This document shows positions 48,233-57,513 of a stretch of DNA of 64,000 nt, one piece after another (the first letter of the stretch is position 1; each line of letters starts with the position of its first letter). The position numbers and the translations under genes are program-made. Location of the stretch: contig JANXZG010000042.1 of the NCBI GenBank assembly GCA_025355645.1, positions 1-64,000 on the forward strand. The letters are read 5' to 3'. The notes beneath the pieces were generated by a model. That model was not told the DNA's origin, made no database searches, and saw nothing but the letters and a program-made list of their open reading frames with translations. The stretch is from Gammaproteobacteria bacterium (lineage in GTDB: Bacteria > Pseudomonadota > Gammaproteobacteria > Steroidobacterales > Steroidobacteraceae).

Positions 48233-48673
48233 TCAGGGTGCAGCAGCTGCCGGCGGCTCGAAGCGCATTGTATTCAGGAATTCCGTGCGGCTGTACAGGT
48301 CCCGGGGACCCGCCTTATAGCCATTGGACTTGAGCATGAAGGCAAGGATCGCCGCGTACTCATCGCGCGTGAGGCCGCTCGGATTATTCAGCGGCATCGT
48401 CGTGCGTATGCGCTCAAACAGGTCGCCCACGGTGAGCCCGTTGAAATCCCCGATGATTTGCGCGCCCACCAGCGCCGGCGCCTCCCCCACACCGCCTAGG
48501 GACGGGCCGTGGCAGATAGCGCAGGATTGCTGAAAGGAAGCGGCGCCGCGCATTGCCTGCGCCTCAGTGTATACGCCGTCAACGACCGAACTGGTTGTCT
48601 CCTGCGCCCAGCTGATGCAGCCAATCGCACAAAGCCCCGCCGCCGTCGCAGTCCACGACTTTCGCCCGAACAT
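48233..48673 (-). CDS. Periplasmic cytochrome c (class I)
   Basis: About 146 aa with a signal peptide (to about CISWAQ). A single haem site CAICHG lies near residue 50, with the axial methionine probably in TTMPLNN. The preferred start ATG 48673 gives a normal signal. It lies directly downstream of the DapA-like gene and two bases before cytochrome b561. Since the PQQ dehydrogenase in the same run has no haem domain, this protein is the likely electron acceptor. Confidence 0.88.
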   Translation of the reverse strand: MFGRKSWTATAAGLCAIGCISWAQETTSSVVDGVYTEAQAMRGAASFQQSCAICHGPSLGGVGEAPALVGAQIIGDFNGLTVGDLFERIRTTMPLNNPSGLTRDEYAAILAFMLKSNGYKAGPRDLYSRTEFLNTMRFEPPAAAAP

Positions 48674-48680
48674 CGACGCG

Positions 48681-49682
48681 TCAGCCCAAGGCCTTGATTT
48701 GATCGAGCGCCCTCTTGATCGCAAGCTTCTGCGCGTCGGTCACGTCGGTGTAGGGCGGACGCTGGAAGGTTTGCGGGCCACTCATTTGCAGGCTCAGCGC
48801 ATACTTCAGCGCGCCGTAGTTCCAGACGCCGGTTTGCAGGTCCTTCATGATCTTGGTCTGCGCGTTGTAAGCGGCGAAAGCGGCGTGATAGTCCTTACCG
48901 GCCCGGAATGCGGCGAATACGTCGCCCAGCGCCTTCGTGAAAACATTGCCATCCATGCAGATCGCGCCCATGCCGTGGTCCAGCGCATACGGAATGTTGT
49001 TTTCCGTGCCGGTGCGCATATTGAGTTCGGGGAACGCCTTGACGAATTCGGCGTATTCCTCGGCCGGGCCGTTCGAGTCCTTGATGCCCGCTAGGTTCGG
49101 ATAGTGCATCAGGCTGCGTATCAGCTCATGGCTGATCGACACCCCGCTCGTGCCGGGAATGTGGTACAGGTTGATCGCGATGCTGACCTGGTCAAACAGC
49201 GCAGAGTAGTAGTGCGTCAAGCCTTCCGTCGGCGGCTTCTTGAAATAGAAAGGCGGGATAACGAGCAATCCATCGGCGCCATGCGCCTCGGCATGCTTCG
49301 CAAGGTCAATGGTCTCGGCGATGTTCGAGGTACCAGGACCCACGATCATGTTCATGCCCATCTTGTCTTTCAGCGCGACCTCGGCGATCTGCTTGCGCTC
49401 CGCCACAGAGAATGACGGAAATTCGCCGGTGGTTCCGAGCACGACGATGCCGTCGGCCCCGTTGTGCTTGAAATAGGCCAGCATGTCTTTGAATGCGCCC
49501 GGATCAAACTTCAGGCTCTTGTCGCAGGGCGTCGCGGTTGCGACCCAGTACATCGTCTTCGAGGAGCTGCCCAGATTGCGCGCGGCGGTCGCAGGCGTCG
49601 CGGCGGAAGCGATCTTGCCGACCATCGCTGCCGCAGCGGCGGCCCCCATCATGCCAATCGCTTCTCTCCGTGTCGTATCCAT
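48681..49682 (-). CDS. DapA/NanA-family lyase with Tat signal
   Basis: About 333 aa of the dihydrodipicolinate synthase/N-acetylneuraminate lyase superfamily. The Schiff-base lysine is in LAGIKDSNG, the conserved tyrosine is in INLYHIPG, and the GTTGEFPS loop is present. The N-terminus MDTTRREAIGMMGAAA is a twin-arginine-like signal, unusual because these aldolases are usually cytosolic. It may act on 2-keto-3-deoxy sugar acids in the periplasm. ATG 49682 is chosen over 49688 because GGAG is then seven bases upstream. Confidence 0.82.
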   Translation of the reverse strand: MDTTRREAIGMMGAAAAAAMVGKIASAATPATAARNLGSSSKTMYWVATATPCDKSLKFDPGAFKDMLAYFKHNGADGIVVLGTTGEFPSFSVAERKQIAEVALKDKMGMNMIVGPGTSNIAETIDLAKHAEAHGADGLLVIPPFYFKKPPTEGLTHYYSALFDQVSIAINLYHIPGTSGVSISHELIRSLMHYPNLAGIKDSNGPAEEYAEFVKAFPELNMRTGTENNIPYALDHGMGAICMDGNVFTKALGDVFAAFRAGKDYHAAFAAYNAQTKIMKDLQTGVWNYGALKYALSLQMSGPQTFQRPPYTDVTDAQKLAIKRALDQIKALG

Positions 49683-49695
49683 GCGCATTCTCCGC

Positions 49696-50724
49696 TTATT
49701 TCTTTTCGTACCTGACGACCCGGGGCGTGCCTACTTCAGCACCGTAGACATTGCCCTGCGCATCCGCGGTAACGCCTTCGCCCGCAGTGGTCACCTTGCC
49801 ATCCTGGTCCGTCTCGGGATCAGGGATGAATGCCGTGACGATTCCATCCTTCACGCTGCCGATGCGGATGCCGCGCTTCCATCCTGGGTGATGCCCATAT
49901 CCCTCCGGATTGCGCGACTCGGAGTCCGTGACATACAGGATATCGTGCGCATCGACGTAGGCGCCGCTCGGGCGGCTGAACTGAGTCCAGATGGCCAGCA
50001 GCTTTCCGTCCTGGTCGAAAATCTGTATGCGGTTGTTGCCGCGATCGCCAACGAACAGGCGGCCAGCTGAATCCATCGCGAGCGTATGCGGTGCTTCGAA
50101 CTGCCCCGGGCCGCTGCCATGCCCGCCCCACTGTTTGACGAACTTGCCGTTCTTGTCGAACTTGATCACGCGAGCGTTGCCCTTGCCTTCCTCATGTCCG
50201 TCGGAGACAAAGATGTCTCCTGCGGGCGAGACGATGACTGCATTGGGCTCATGCAAAGTATCCGGACCGTCGCCCGATACGCCTGGTTTCCCAAGCGTTC
50301 GCAGCAGCTTGCCGCTGCGGTCGAATTCCAGCACGTCATCCCCGATGCCCTTGCCGACGTGACCGTCGGTGATCCACAAGTGATCGGCCTGGTCGATAAA
50401 AAAGCCGTGCGGAAACAGCAGCTGTGCCGAGCCAAATGCCTTGATGAACTTGCCGTGCGCGTCGAATTCCATGATTGGATCGAGCTTGCTGCCGGCGCAA
50501 TCGTTCGCACCGCATCGATCAACGACCCAGACATGGCCCTCCTTGTCGACCCGCACCGCCGTGCTCGATCCCATCGTTCGCCCGGCTGGCATCTTGAAGA
50601 AATCCTCGACGCGGCGATAGGGATTCGGCGCGGAATTCGCATCCGGAGGCGCCTGCGCCGCGGCGACGCTAGCCAGCAGGAAGGATGTCAGCGCGGCGCT
50701 CTTCACAAGATTCGGCTTGGCCAT
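49696..50724 (-). CDS. NHL-repeat beta-propeller, secreted
   Basis: About 342 aa with signal peptide (to about VAAAQ). The rest is a six-bladed propeller of NHL repeats: FPHGFFIDQADHLWITDG, EPNAVIVSPAGDIFVSDG, APHTLAMDSAGRLFVGDRGN and similar. The fold is close to peptidyl-alpha-hydroxyglycine amidating lyases but no catalytic assignment is possible. It lies between the PQQ dehydrogenase and the DapA-like gene, so it could be a lactonase-like or substrate-binding partner. The start ATG 50724 gives a clean signal peptide. Confidence 0.8.
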   Translation of the reverse strand: MAKPNLVKSAALTSFLLASVAAAQAPPDANSAPNPYRRVEDFFKMPAGRTMGSSTAVRVDKEGHVWVVDRCGANDCAGSKLDPIMEFDAHGKFIKAFGSAQLLFPHGFFIDQADHLWITDGHVGKGIGDDVLEFDRSGKLLRTLGKPGVSGDGPDTLHEPNAVIVSPAGDIFVSDGHEEGKGNARVIKFDKNGKFVKQWGGHGSGPGQFEAPHTLAMDSAGRLFVGDRGNNRIQIFDQDGKLLAIWTQFSRPSGAYVDAHDILYVTDSESRNPEGYGHHPGWKRGIRIGSVKDGIVTAFIPDPETDQDGKVTTAGEGVTADAQGNVYGAEVGTPRVVRYEKK

Positions 50725-50728
50725 GGAC

Positions 50729-52810
50729 TTATTCCTTCGGCAACGAATAGCAGATGTATTCGCCGGAGTAATTGCCGCCGCTGACGGCGATGACGATGTA
50801 CTGCTTGCCATTGCGCATGAAGGTCATGGGTGACCCGCTTTGTTGCGCTGGCATCCACACCGAGCCGACCTCCTTGCCGTTTGCCTGGTCGTAGGCGCGC
50901 AGCATAGCGCCGCGCGGATGATCGGGCGTCGTCGTAACCATGCCGTCCCCGGCGATCACGAGGTTCTTGGTCACCAAGGTGCCGATATTGAACGTCGTCT
51001 GCCCGGTGCGCGGTACATCGATGCCCTTGAGCGCCGGATTGTTGCGCACAGAGTCCGGTGTCTCGCCGTGCGCAACCTGCCACAGGATATCGCCGGTATC
51101 GAGGTTAATCGCGCTGATCGTGCTGTAAGGTGGCTTGATGATCGACAAGCCACTGACAGACAGCGGCCGGAATTCATCCCCGCCACCCGCCGGCGCGGCC
51201 GGTTTTTGCTTTGGCATCGGTGCGTCCGCGCCCGAGTTGGTGCCCGCCGCATTGACCATCGTGGGTATCTCGCCATCCCGGCCAACCACATAGCGCAAGT
51301 CCGACAGGTCGGGCGGCGGCGGCACTAGCCCCAACGGCTCGAGGCAGGAATTGCAGGCATAGACATAAACCGTGTGATTTTCAGGGTTGAACGATCCGCC
51401 CGGCCAGTTCGTGCCGCCGTTCGCTGGCCCGAGCATCAACGTACCGAGCTTGCCGGACTTACTGCTGACGATGGGCGGCGTGTAAATCGGTCCCAGCTTG
51501 TAGTTCTTGACCAGGTCGAGCGCCTGTTTGTGCATCTCCGGCGTAAAGTCGATCAGGTCGGCCTCCGACACACCGGAACGTGAGTACGGGGCGGGGCGTG
51601 ACGGAATCGGCTGCGTCGGTGAGTACCATTCACCCGGAACATTACCCTTCTCAACTTTCTTTTCCGGCATCGGCCATACCGGTTTGCCGGTAAGCCGGTC
51701 GAAGACATACAGATAGCCCATCTTGGTCGGCAGCACGACAGCCTTGATCGGCTTGCCTTTGACGGTGATGTCCATTAACAACGGGATGGAAGACAGGTCG
51801 TAGTCCCAGACTTCGTGGTGGATCAGCTGGAAGAACCATTTGATCTTGCCAGTCTTCAGGTCGACCGCGACCAGGCAGTTGCCATACAGGCCATTGCCGG
51901 GACGATGTCCGCCATAGAAATCCGATGTCGGCTGCTCGACCGGCAGGTACACGAGGCCCGCTTCAGTGTCCGCGGAGATCTCGGTCCACACGCCGGTGTT
52001 GCCGGTATAGTCGGCTGAGCCGTTGAGCCAGGTGTCGTAGCCAAACTCGCCTTTCTGCGGGATGGTGTGGAATTCCCATAGCTTGCGCCCGGTGCGAACG
52101 TCATACGCGCGTGCCGAGCCCTTGTTGTTCTTGTAGCTGGAAGGTGTGAAGCCTTCGCGGAAGGCCGTGCCTATCAGCACTTCATCGCCTGCCACCGTGG
52201 GGGCCGACTGCCAGCCGATTTCGCCCGTGGTCAGGTCCGGCAGGATTTTCTGGTCGTCGTCCGCCTTCATGTCAACCGCGCCGTTGTCGCCAAACGAGGG
52301 GACGCGTTGGCCGGTCTTGGCGTCCAGGCAGATCAGCTGGAAGCCGGGGGTCACGTACAGAATGCGGGCATCGTTGCCGTCGGTCCAGTAGGACAGTCCA
52401 CGCCCTGACAGCTGTCGCGGTGCGGCAGCACCCCGGGCACCTTCCTTCTCGCCATGCACCCACAACAATTCTCCGGTCAGCGCGTCGAGCGCGATGACAC
52501 CACGGCGCGAGCCAGCAGTTGCATACAGGACGCCGCCGATCTCCAGCGGCGTACCCTCGAGCTTGAATTCGGGCCGATTGCCGATGTGGTCGGTCTTGAA
52601 CCGCCAGACGATTTCCAGCTTGCTGAAATTCGAGGCATTGACCTGGTCGAAAGGCTTGTACTTGCTGGCATCCCAGTTGCCCGCGTAAGTCGGCCAGTCG
52701 ACATTCGCACCGGAGTCGGCGGCGTGCGCCGGCGCCATGACGGCGGCCCCCGCGATTGCAAACGCTGCAAGGCCCGATCCCAGGAAAGCTGTAATTTTGT
52801 GACGCAACAT
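50729..52810 (-). CDS. PQQ-dependent dehydrogenase (quinoprotein, GDH-like)
   Basis: About 693 aa with a signal peptide (to about APAHA). Eight-bladed propeller with PQQ-type blades; HHEVWDYDLSSIP and GGTNWPGGSFNP are typical of the membrane-GDH group of quinoproteins, here without the N-terminal membrane domain and without a C-terminal haem. A Pro-rich insert separates the propeller parts near 540-560. It oxidises a sugar or alcohol in the periplasm, passing electrons to the cytochrome c downstream. The 63-base upstream gap has a TGACGTCA palindrome (52829-52836); TTGACG there may be a -35. Confidence 0.87.
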   Translation of the reverse strand: MLRHKITAFLGSGLAAFAIAGAAVMAPAHAADSGANVDWPTYAGNWDASKYKPFDQVNASNFSKLEIVWRFKTDHIGNRPEFKLEGTPLEIGGVLYATAGSRRGVIALDALTGELLWVHGEKEGARGAAAPRQLSGRGLSYWTDGNDARILYVTPGFQLICLDAKTGQRVPSFGDNGAVDMKADDDQKILPDLTTGEIGWQSAPTVAGDEVLIGTAFREGFTPSSYKNNKGSARAYDVRTGRKLWEFHTIPQKGEFGYDTWLNGSADYTGNTGVWTEISADTEAGLVYLPVEQPTSDFYGGHRPGNGLYGNCLVAVDLKTGKIKWFFQLIHHEVWDYDLSSIPLLMDITVKGKPIKAVVLPTKMGYLYVFDRLTGKPVWPMPEKKVEKGNVPGEWYSPTQPIPSRPAPYSRSGVSEADLIDFTPEMHKQALDLVKNYKLGPIYTPPIVSSKSGKLGTLMLGPANGGTNWPGGSFNPENHTVYVYACNSCLEPLGLVPPPPDLSDLRYVVGRDGEIPTMVNAAGTNSGADAPMPKQKPAAPAGGGDEFRPLSVSGLSIIKPPYSTISAINLDTGDILWQVAHGETPDSVRNNPALKGIDVPRTGQTTFNIGTLVTKNLVIAGDGMVTTTPDHPRGAMLRAYDQANGKEVGSVWMPAQQSGSPMTFMRNGKQYIVIAVSGGNYSGEYICYSLPKE

Positions 52811-52873
52811 TATTTTGTACCTGTGTAGTGACGTCAAAGTAAACCCCAAGCACACCACGGGCTCCGGCGGGTG

Positions 52874-54016
52874 TCAACCCAAGGGGCGCAGGATATTCCT
52901 GTCAAGCTGCCTTATGTCGGTACAGCCGGTAAGTGCCATCGTTAATTCGAGTTCGCTGCGCATCAGCTTCAGCGCAAGCGTGACGCCGGGGCCGCCCATC
53001 GCGCCGAGCGCGTACAGGAAGCTTTTGCCAATCAGGCAGGCCTTGGCGCCCAGCGCGAGTGCCCGGACCATGTCCTGCCCGGACTGCACGCCGCCGTCAA
53101 ACCAGACCTCGCATCGATTCTGGACCGCGTCCACAATCTCGGGCAGCACCGAAATGCTCGACGAAGCGCCGTCGAGCTGCCGCCCGCCGTGGTTTGACAC
53201 CACCAAGGCGTCGATCGCGAGCCCCGCACCGATGCGGGCATCCTCAGCGTCCAGGATACCCTTGAGGATGAGCTTGCCGGTCCATTGCGAGCGCAGCCAG
53301 TCAATGTCTGCCCAGTTCACCGCGGGGTTGAATTGCGCTGCGACCCACTCGGACAGCGTGTGCAGGTCGGCGGATTTGCCGAGATGTCCAGCAAGATTCC
53401 CAAAGCTGCGTCGGCGGGCATTGAGCAGGCGCCAGCACCAGGTCGGCTTGCTGGCCATATCGAGGGCGTTACTGAAGGTCAGGCGCGGCGGGACGGAAAG
53501 TCCGTTCTTCGGGTCGCGCCGGCGCAGTGCATGCATGGGCAGGTCCACGGTCAGCATCAGCGCCGAGCAACCGGCGGCGCGCGCGCGGGCGATGAGCGCC
53601 TGATTGAAGCCGCGGTCTCGCATCAGGTACAGCTGCATCCAGAAAGGCCGCTGCACGGCGGCGCGCACATCCTCGATCGAGCAGATGGACATCGTGCTCA
53701 ACGTAAACGGAATGCCAAAGTCGAGCGCGGCGCGCGCGCCGTGGATCTCGCCATCGCCATAGAACAGTCCGGTAAGACCGGTCGGGGCGATCGCGAGCGG
53801 CATCGTGACTTTTTCCCCCAGCATCGTGCTGGCGACTGACAGCGTCGACAGGTCGCGCATCACGCGTTGGCGGAATTCCAGTTTATGCAGGTCGGCCCGG
53901 TTGCGCGCGAGCGTTATTTCATCGTAGGAGCCGCGGTCCGCATAATCGAAAATCGCGCGGGGCAGGCGCTTGCGCGCAAGGTCGCGCAGGTCCGCAATAC
54001 TCGTGATGACTGGCAT
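52874..54016 (-). CDS. FMN-dependent alpha-hydroxy acid oxidase/dehydrogenase (LldD-like)
   Basis: 380 aa. TIM barrel with YADRGSYDEITLARNR, APTGLTGLFY, MQLYLMRDR, LTVDLPMHALRRRD and the catalytic SNHGGRQLDGA, where His takes the alpha proton and Arg binds the carboxylate. The most likely substrate is L-lactate, since the gene follows rhaI by 11 bases and the RhaD fusion upstream makes L-lactate. Other alpha-hydroxy acids are possible. Membrane-associated or cytosolic. Confidence 0.88.
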   Translation of the reverse strand: MPVITSIADLRDLARKRLPRAIFDYADRGSYDEITLARNRADLHKLEFRQRVMRDLSTLSVASTMLGEKVTMPLAIAPTGLTGLFYGDGEIHGARAALDFGIPFTLSTMSICSIEDVRAAVQRPFWMQLYLMRDRGFNQALIARARAAGCSALMLTVDLPMHALRRRDPKNGLSVPPRLTFSNALDMASKPTWCWRLLNARRRSFGNLAGHLGKSADLHTLSEWVAAQFNPAVNWADIDWLRSQWTGKLILKGILDAEDARIGAGLAIDALVVSNHGGRQLDGASSSISVLPEIVDAVQNRCEVWFDGGVQSGQDMVRALALGAKACLIGKSFLYALGAMGGPGVTLALKLMRSELELTMALTGCTDIRQLDRNILRPLG

Positions 54017-54027
54017 CGGGCGCGCTA

Positions 54028-55332
54028 TCAGACGATGCCGCTGCGCGATCCGCTGAGTGGCGGCCGGCGCCGTGCGCAGGCGGCGCGATAGCCGCTGCTA
54101 CGGTATAGCGCGATCGGTTCGATCGCGGCGCCTTTGCGACGGCGCGCCTCAGCGAGGATTGGCTGCACGTCCGTCGTGAATGCACGCTTGAGCGCCTGCT
54201 GGGCCTGCATGACATCGTTGCCTTGCTGCAGGGCAGACAGCTGCTCGCGATCAACCAGCAGCGCCTGCGCGTAGGCGCGCTGCAGTTCCGTCGCGCTGCT
54301 CATCAGGCTTTCGATCGGGTCGGTGATGTTGTGCGACTGGTCGAGCATATGGGCCGGAGAGTCTTCTGCAGCGCCGCGCCACTCCGCATCCACAAGTTCA
54401 TTGAACACCAGGAACAGGCGAAAGGGTTCGACGGAGCCGGCGTCGAGATCGTCGTCCCCATACTTTGAATCATTAAAGTGGAAGCCGCCCAGCTTGCCCG
54501 CATGGATCAATCTCGCTACAATCATCTCGATGTTGACGTGCGGCGCATGATGTCCGAGGTCCACCAGGCAGCGCGCCTGCGCGCCCAGGGTTTGGGCGGC
54601 CAGCAGCGAAGTCCCCCAGTCCTGGATGACCGTGGCATAAAAAGCGGGCTCGTACATCTTGTGCTCGAGCAGCATCGTCCAGTCGGGCGGCAGCGCGGCG
54701 TAAATCCTGGCCGCGGACTCAAGGTAGCGCTCGAATGCGCGCGCGAGATGCTGCTGCCCGGGAAAGTTCGCACCGTCGGCGATCCATACTGTCAGCGCCT
54801 TCGAGCCTAGGGCGAGCCCCAGCTGGATGCACTCGAGGTTGTGTTCGACGGCCTGGTCCCGCACCGCGGCCTCGGTGTGCGTAAGGCTTCCATACTTATA
54901 AGAGTGCGGCTGGGCTTTCTGGTCCTGGAAGGTATTGGAATTCATGGCGTCGAAACCAAGCCCCAGATCATTGGCCCGAACCTTGAGCTCCTGCGGATCG
55001 GCACGGTCCCACGGGATATGCAGCGAAACCGTCGGGGTTGCCCCGGTCAGCGCATGAATGACCGCGCAGTCCTCGAGCTTGTCGAATACATGCCGCGGCT
55101 CGCCCGGTCCCGGAAAGCGGGCGAATCGCGTGCCACCGGTGCCCACACCCCAGGACGGAATCGCGACGTGAAAGTCCATCACGCCCGACGTGACACGCTC
55201 GATCTCGATGCCGCGGCGCCGAAGCTGCGCGGCGAGCGCGTCGTAGTCGCCCTGCAGCGAGGTCACTGCGCTCGCATTGCTCTCGGCAATGAAGTTGCGG
55301 TCGCGCGGGTCGATGTCGACATGCGTATTCAT
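54028..55332 (-). CDS. rhaI: L-rhamnose isomerase (RhaI type)
   Basis: 434 aa TIM-barrel sugar isomerase of the non-enteric RhaI type rather than E. coli RhaA. It converts L-rhamnose to L-rhamnulose. Metal-site segments: LLEHKMYEPAFY, LVDLGHHAPHVNIEMI and GGFHFNDSKYGDDDLDAG. The start overlaps the RhaD fusion stop as ATGA (55329-55332). The C-terminus is Arg-rich. Confidence 0.9.
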   Translation of the reverse strand: MNTHVDIDPRDRNFIAESNASAVTSLQGDYDALAAQLRRRGIEIERVTSGVMDFHVAIPSWGVGTGGTRFARFPGPGEPRHVFDKLEDCAVIHALTGATPTVSLHIPWDRADPQELKVRANDLGLGFDAMNSNTFQDQKAQPHSYKYGSLTHTEAAVRDQAVEHNLECIQLGLALGSKALTVWIADGANFPGQQHLARAFERYLESAARIYAALPPDWTMLLEHKMYEPAFYATVIQDWGTSLLAAQTLGAQARCLVDLGHHAPHVNIEMIVARLIHAGKLGGFHFNDSKYGDDDLDAGSVEPFRLFLVFNELVDAEWRGAAEDSPAHMLDQSHNITDPIESLMSSATELQRAYAQALLVDREQLSALQQGNDVMQAQQALKRAFTTDVQPILAEARRRKGAAIEPIALYRSSGYRAACARRRPPLSGSRSGIV

Positions 55333-57422
55333 CGGGTAAAGGCCGCGGCATTGCCGGCGTCGACATTGATGATGTTGCCGGTCGACTTGGCGGCACGATC
55401 GGAGGCGAGAAAAGCCACCGCCTCGGCGATGTCCTCAGGGTAGACGCTGCGCTTCAGCAGGCTCCTATTTCGGTAGACCTCCTCGAGCTTGTCTGGCGTC
55501 GTGTGATTCTGCCTCGCGCGCTGCTCGGCCCATTCCCCCTGCCAGATGCGCGAGCCACGCAGCACCGCATCGGGATTCACGACATTGACGCGGATGCCCG
55601 CGGGCGCGCACTCGAGTGCGAGGCAGCGCGCCAGATGCAGCTCGGAGGCTTTCGCAGTGCAATAGGCGGCGGCCCCCGGGGAAGCTACCAGGGCGTTCTT
55701 CGAGCCGATGAACACGATCGAGCCGCCGATATCCTGTGCGTTCATTAATCGCACGCACTCGCGACTGACCAGGAAGTATCCGGTCGAGAGGATGTCCATG
55801 TTGTGTCGCCAGATGGCAAGGCTTGTTTCCTCAATCGCGGCGGCCGATGCGATGCCGGCATTGGAGACGCAGATGTCGATGCCGCCAAAATGGCAGGCGG
55901 CGTCGCGAAACAATGCGCCTATCGCCGCCTCGTCCGTGACGTCGCTCCATAGCCCGACGCTGCTATCCTTTCCATATTGAGCCTGCAGCTGATCGACCGC
56001 CTCGTCAAGCGGACTCTGATCAATATCAGTCAGTACCACGCAGGCGCCATCGTCGAGCAGTCGCCGGGCGCTCGCAAGCCCGATGCCGCCGGCGCCGCCG
56101 GTAATCAGCGCGATGCGCCCCGCGAGTGCCTTGCGAGCCGGCATGCGCTTGAGTTTTGCTTCCTCGAGCAGCCAGTATTCGATGTCGAACGCCGCCTGTT
56201 CCTCGAGTGGGCGATAGGTGGATACGCGCGAGGACTCACGCATTATGTGGATCGCGTTGATATAGAACTCACTGGCGATCCGGGCCGCCGTCTTGTCGCC
56301 GGCGAAACTGAACATGCCGACGCCGGGGACTAGATAAATAACCGCATCCGGATCGCGCATCGGCGGGGAAGCGTCGCGTCGGCAACGTTCGTAGTAGGCG
56401 GCGTAGTCCCGGCGGTAGGCATCGATCGCCGCCGGCAGGCGCGCGATCAACGCCTGCTCATCCTCGGCGCTCGCGTCGAAGGGCAGTGCCAGGGGCCGGA
56501 TCTTCGTGCGCAGGAAATGATCGGGACAGGCGGTGCCGAGTGCGGCCAGATGCGAGAACGCGCGGCTGCCCACGAATTCGAGCACTGCAGGACCGTCGTC
56601 AAAGTGGCCCACCTTGTAGCCTGTTGCGCTGATAAGGCCCCGAATGCGTGGCATGACCACTGCCGCAATGTGTTTGCGTCGCGCTGGCGACAGCAGCGCG
56701 ATGATCTCAGGGGCCAGCCCACCCCCCTTATTGCTATGCGCCGAGAGCCAGCGGATTGCGCGATTGATGACTTCGATCGTCGTCGAGTAGCACTGCTTCG
56801 ACGTATTTCCCCAGGTAAACAGTCCATGGGATTCGAGAATGACGCCTCTTGCCGCGGGATTTTCGCGGGCGAACTGCTGCAGCTGCAGGCCGAGCTCAAA
56901 TCCGGGACGGATCCACGGCAGCCAGCCGATCTCGTTGCCATAGATCTGTGAGGTCAGCGCGCGCCCATCGCTGCTCGCCGCGATCGCGATCACGGCATCC
57001 GGGTGCATATGATCCACATGTGCATAGCTCACGAGGGCGTGCAGAGGCGTATCAATGCTGGCTGCGCGCGGGTTCAGGTTGAACGCGCAGTGCGCGTAGT
57101 ACCCGACCATGGCATCCTCGTCCGCCGCGCCTCGGTACAGGCGCGGCAACTCGAGCAGTTTGTCCATATAAAGAGTGGCAAACCCGTCGAGCGTGATCTC
57201 GGCGAGGTCGCCGCCCGAGCCCTTGACCCAGAGCACGTTCACTCGAGCGCCGCTCAGCGGTTCCTGTTCGACCAGCTTCGCCGAGGTGTTGCCGCCGCCA
57301 AAATTCGTTATCTGCCGATCGCCACCCAGCAGGTGCGAACGGTAAACCAGGAGTTCTGCAGGGCCCAGAGTTGCCGCTCGTGCATCGTCCCACCGATTGT
57401 CGAGCGCAGCGCCGAAAGGCAT
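55329..57422 (-). CDS. Rhamnulose-1-phosphate aldolase fused to lactaldehyde dehydrogenase (SDR)
   Basis: 697 aa, bifunctional. The first about 425 residues are a class II aldolase: FGGGNTSAKL, HALVSYAHVDHMHPDAVI with the zinc histidines, and ILESHGLFTWG. The last about 260 are a short-chain dehydrogenase: GGAGGIGLASARRL (about 440) and the catalytic GAAAYCTAKASE Tyr-x3-Lys (about 590). It splits L-rhamnulose-1-P to DHAP and L-lactaldehyde and oxidises the latter to L-lactate. AAGGAG nine bases before ATG and the promoter at 57443-57471 make it the lead gene of the rha operon. Confidence 0.9.
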   Translation of the reverse strand: MPFGAALDNRWDDARAATLGPAELLVYRSHLLGGDRQITNFGGGNTSAKLVEQEPLSGARVNVLWVKGSGGDLAEITLDGFATLYMDKLLELPRLYRGAADEDAMVGYYAHCAFNLNPRAASIDTPLHALVSYAHVDHMHPDAVIAIAASSDGRALTSQIYGNEIGWLPWIRPGFELGLQLQQFARENPAARGVILESHGLFTWGNTSKQCYSTTIEVINRAIRWLSAHSNKGGGLAPEIIALLSPARRKHIAAVVMPRIRGLISATGYKVGHFDDGPAVLEFVGSRAFSHLAALGTACPDHFLRTKIRPLALPFDASAEDEQALIARLPAAIDAYRRDYAAYYERCRRDASPPMRDPDAVIYLVPGVGMFSFAGDKTAARIASEFYINAIHIMRESSRVSTYRPLEEQAAFDIEYWLLEEAKLKRMPARKALAGRIALITGGAGGIGLASARRLLDDGACVVLTDIDQSPLDEAVDQLQAQYGKDSSVGLWSDVTDEAAIGALFRDAACHFGGIDICVSNAGIASAAAIEETSLAIWRHNMDILSTGYFLVSRECVRLMNAQDIGGSIVFIGSKNALVASPGAAAYCTAKASELHLARCLALECAPAGIRVNVVNPDAVLRGSRIWQGEWAEQRARQNHTTPDKLEEVYRNRSLLKRSVYPEDIAEAVAFLASDRAAKSTGNIINVDAGNAAAFTR

Positions 57423-57513
57423 CGGGAATTCTCCTTGCCGGCATTATCGGGTAATCGTCAGCACTAGACAATTTGATACGATGATTTCCACAGGATCATG
57501 CGCCGGAGAGCTC
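57423..57513. promoter_or_regulatory. rhaD/kinase divergent promoter region
   Basis: For the minus-strand operon, TTGTCT (57471-57466) and GATAAT (57448-57443) have a 17-base spacing, with a start near 57436 and AAGGAG before ATG 57422. This is the best sigma-70-like promoter in the window. The sequence TCAGCACTAGACAATTTGAT next to it may hold an operator, but no clear palindrome is seen. For the kinase, GGAGAG at 57504-57509 precedes ATG 57514. No rhamnose regulator lies in the window. Confidence 0.5.
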
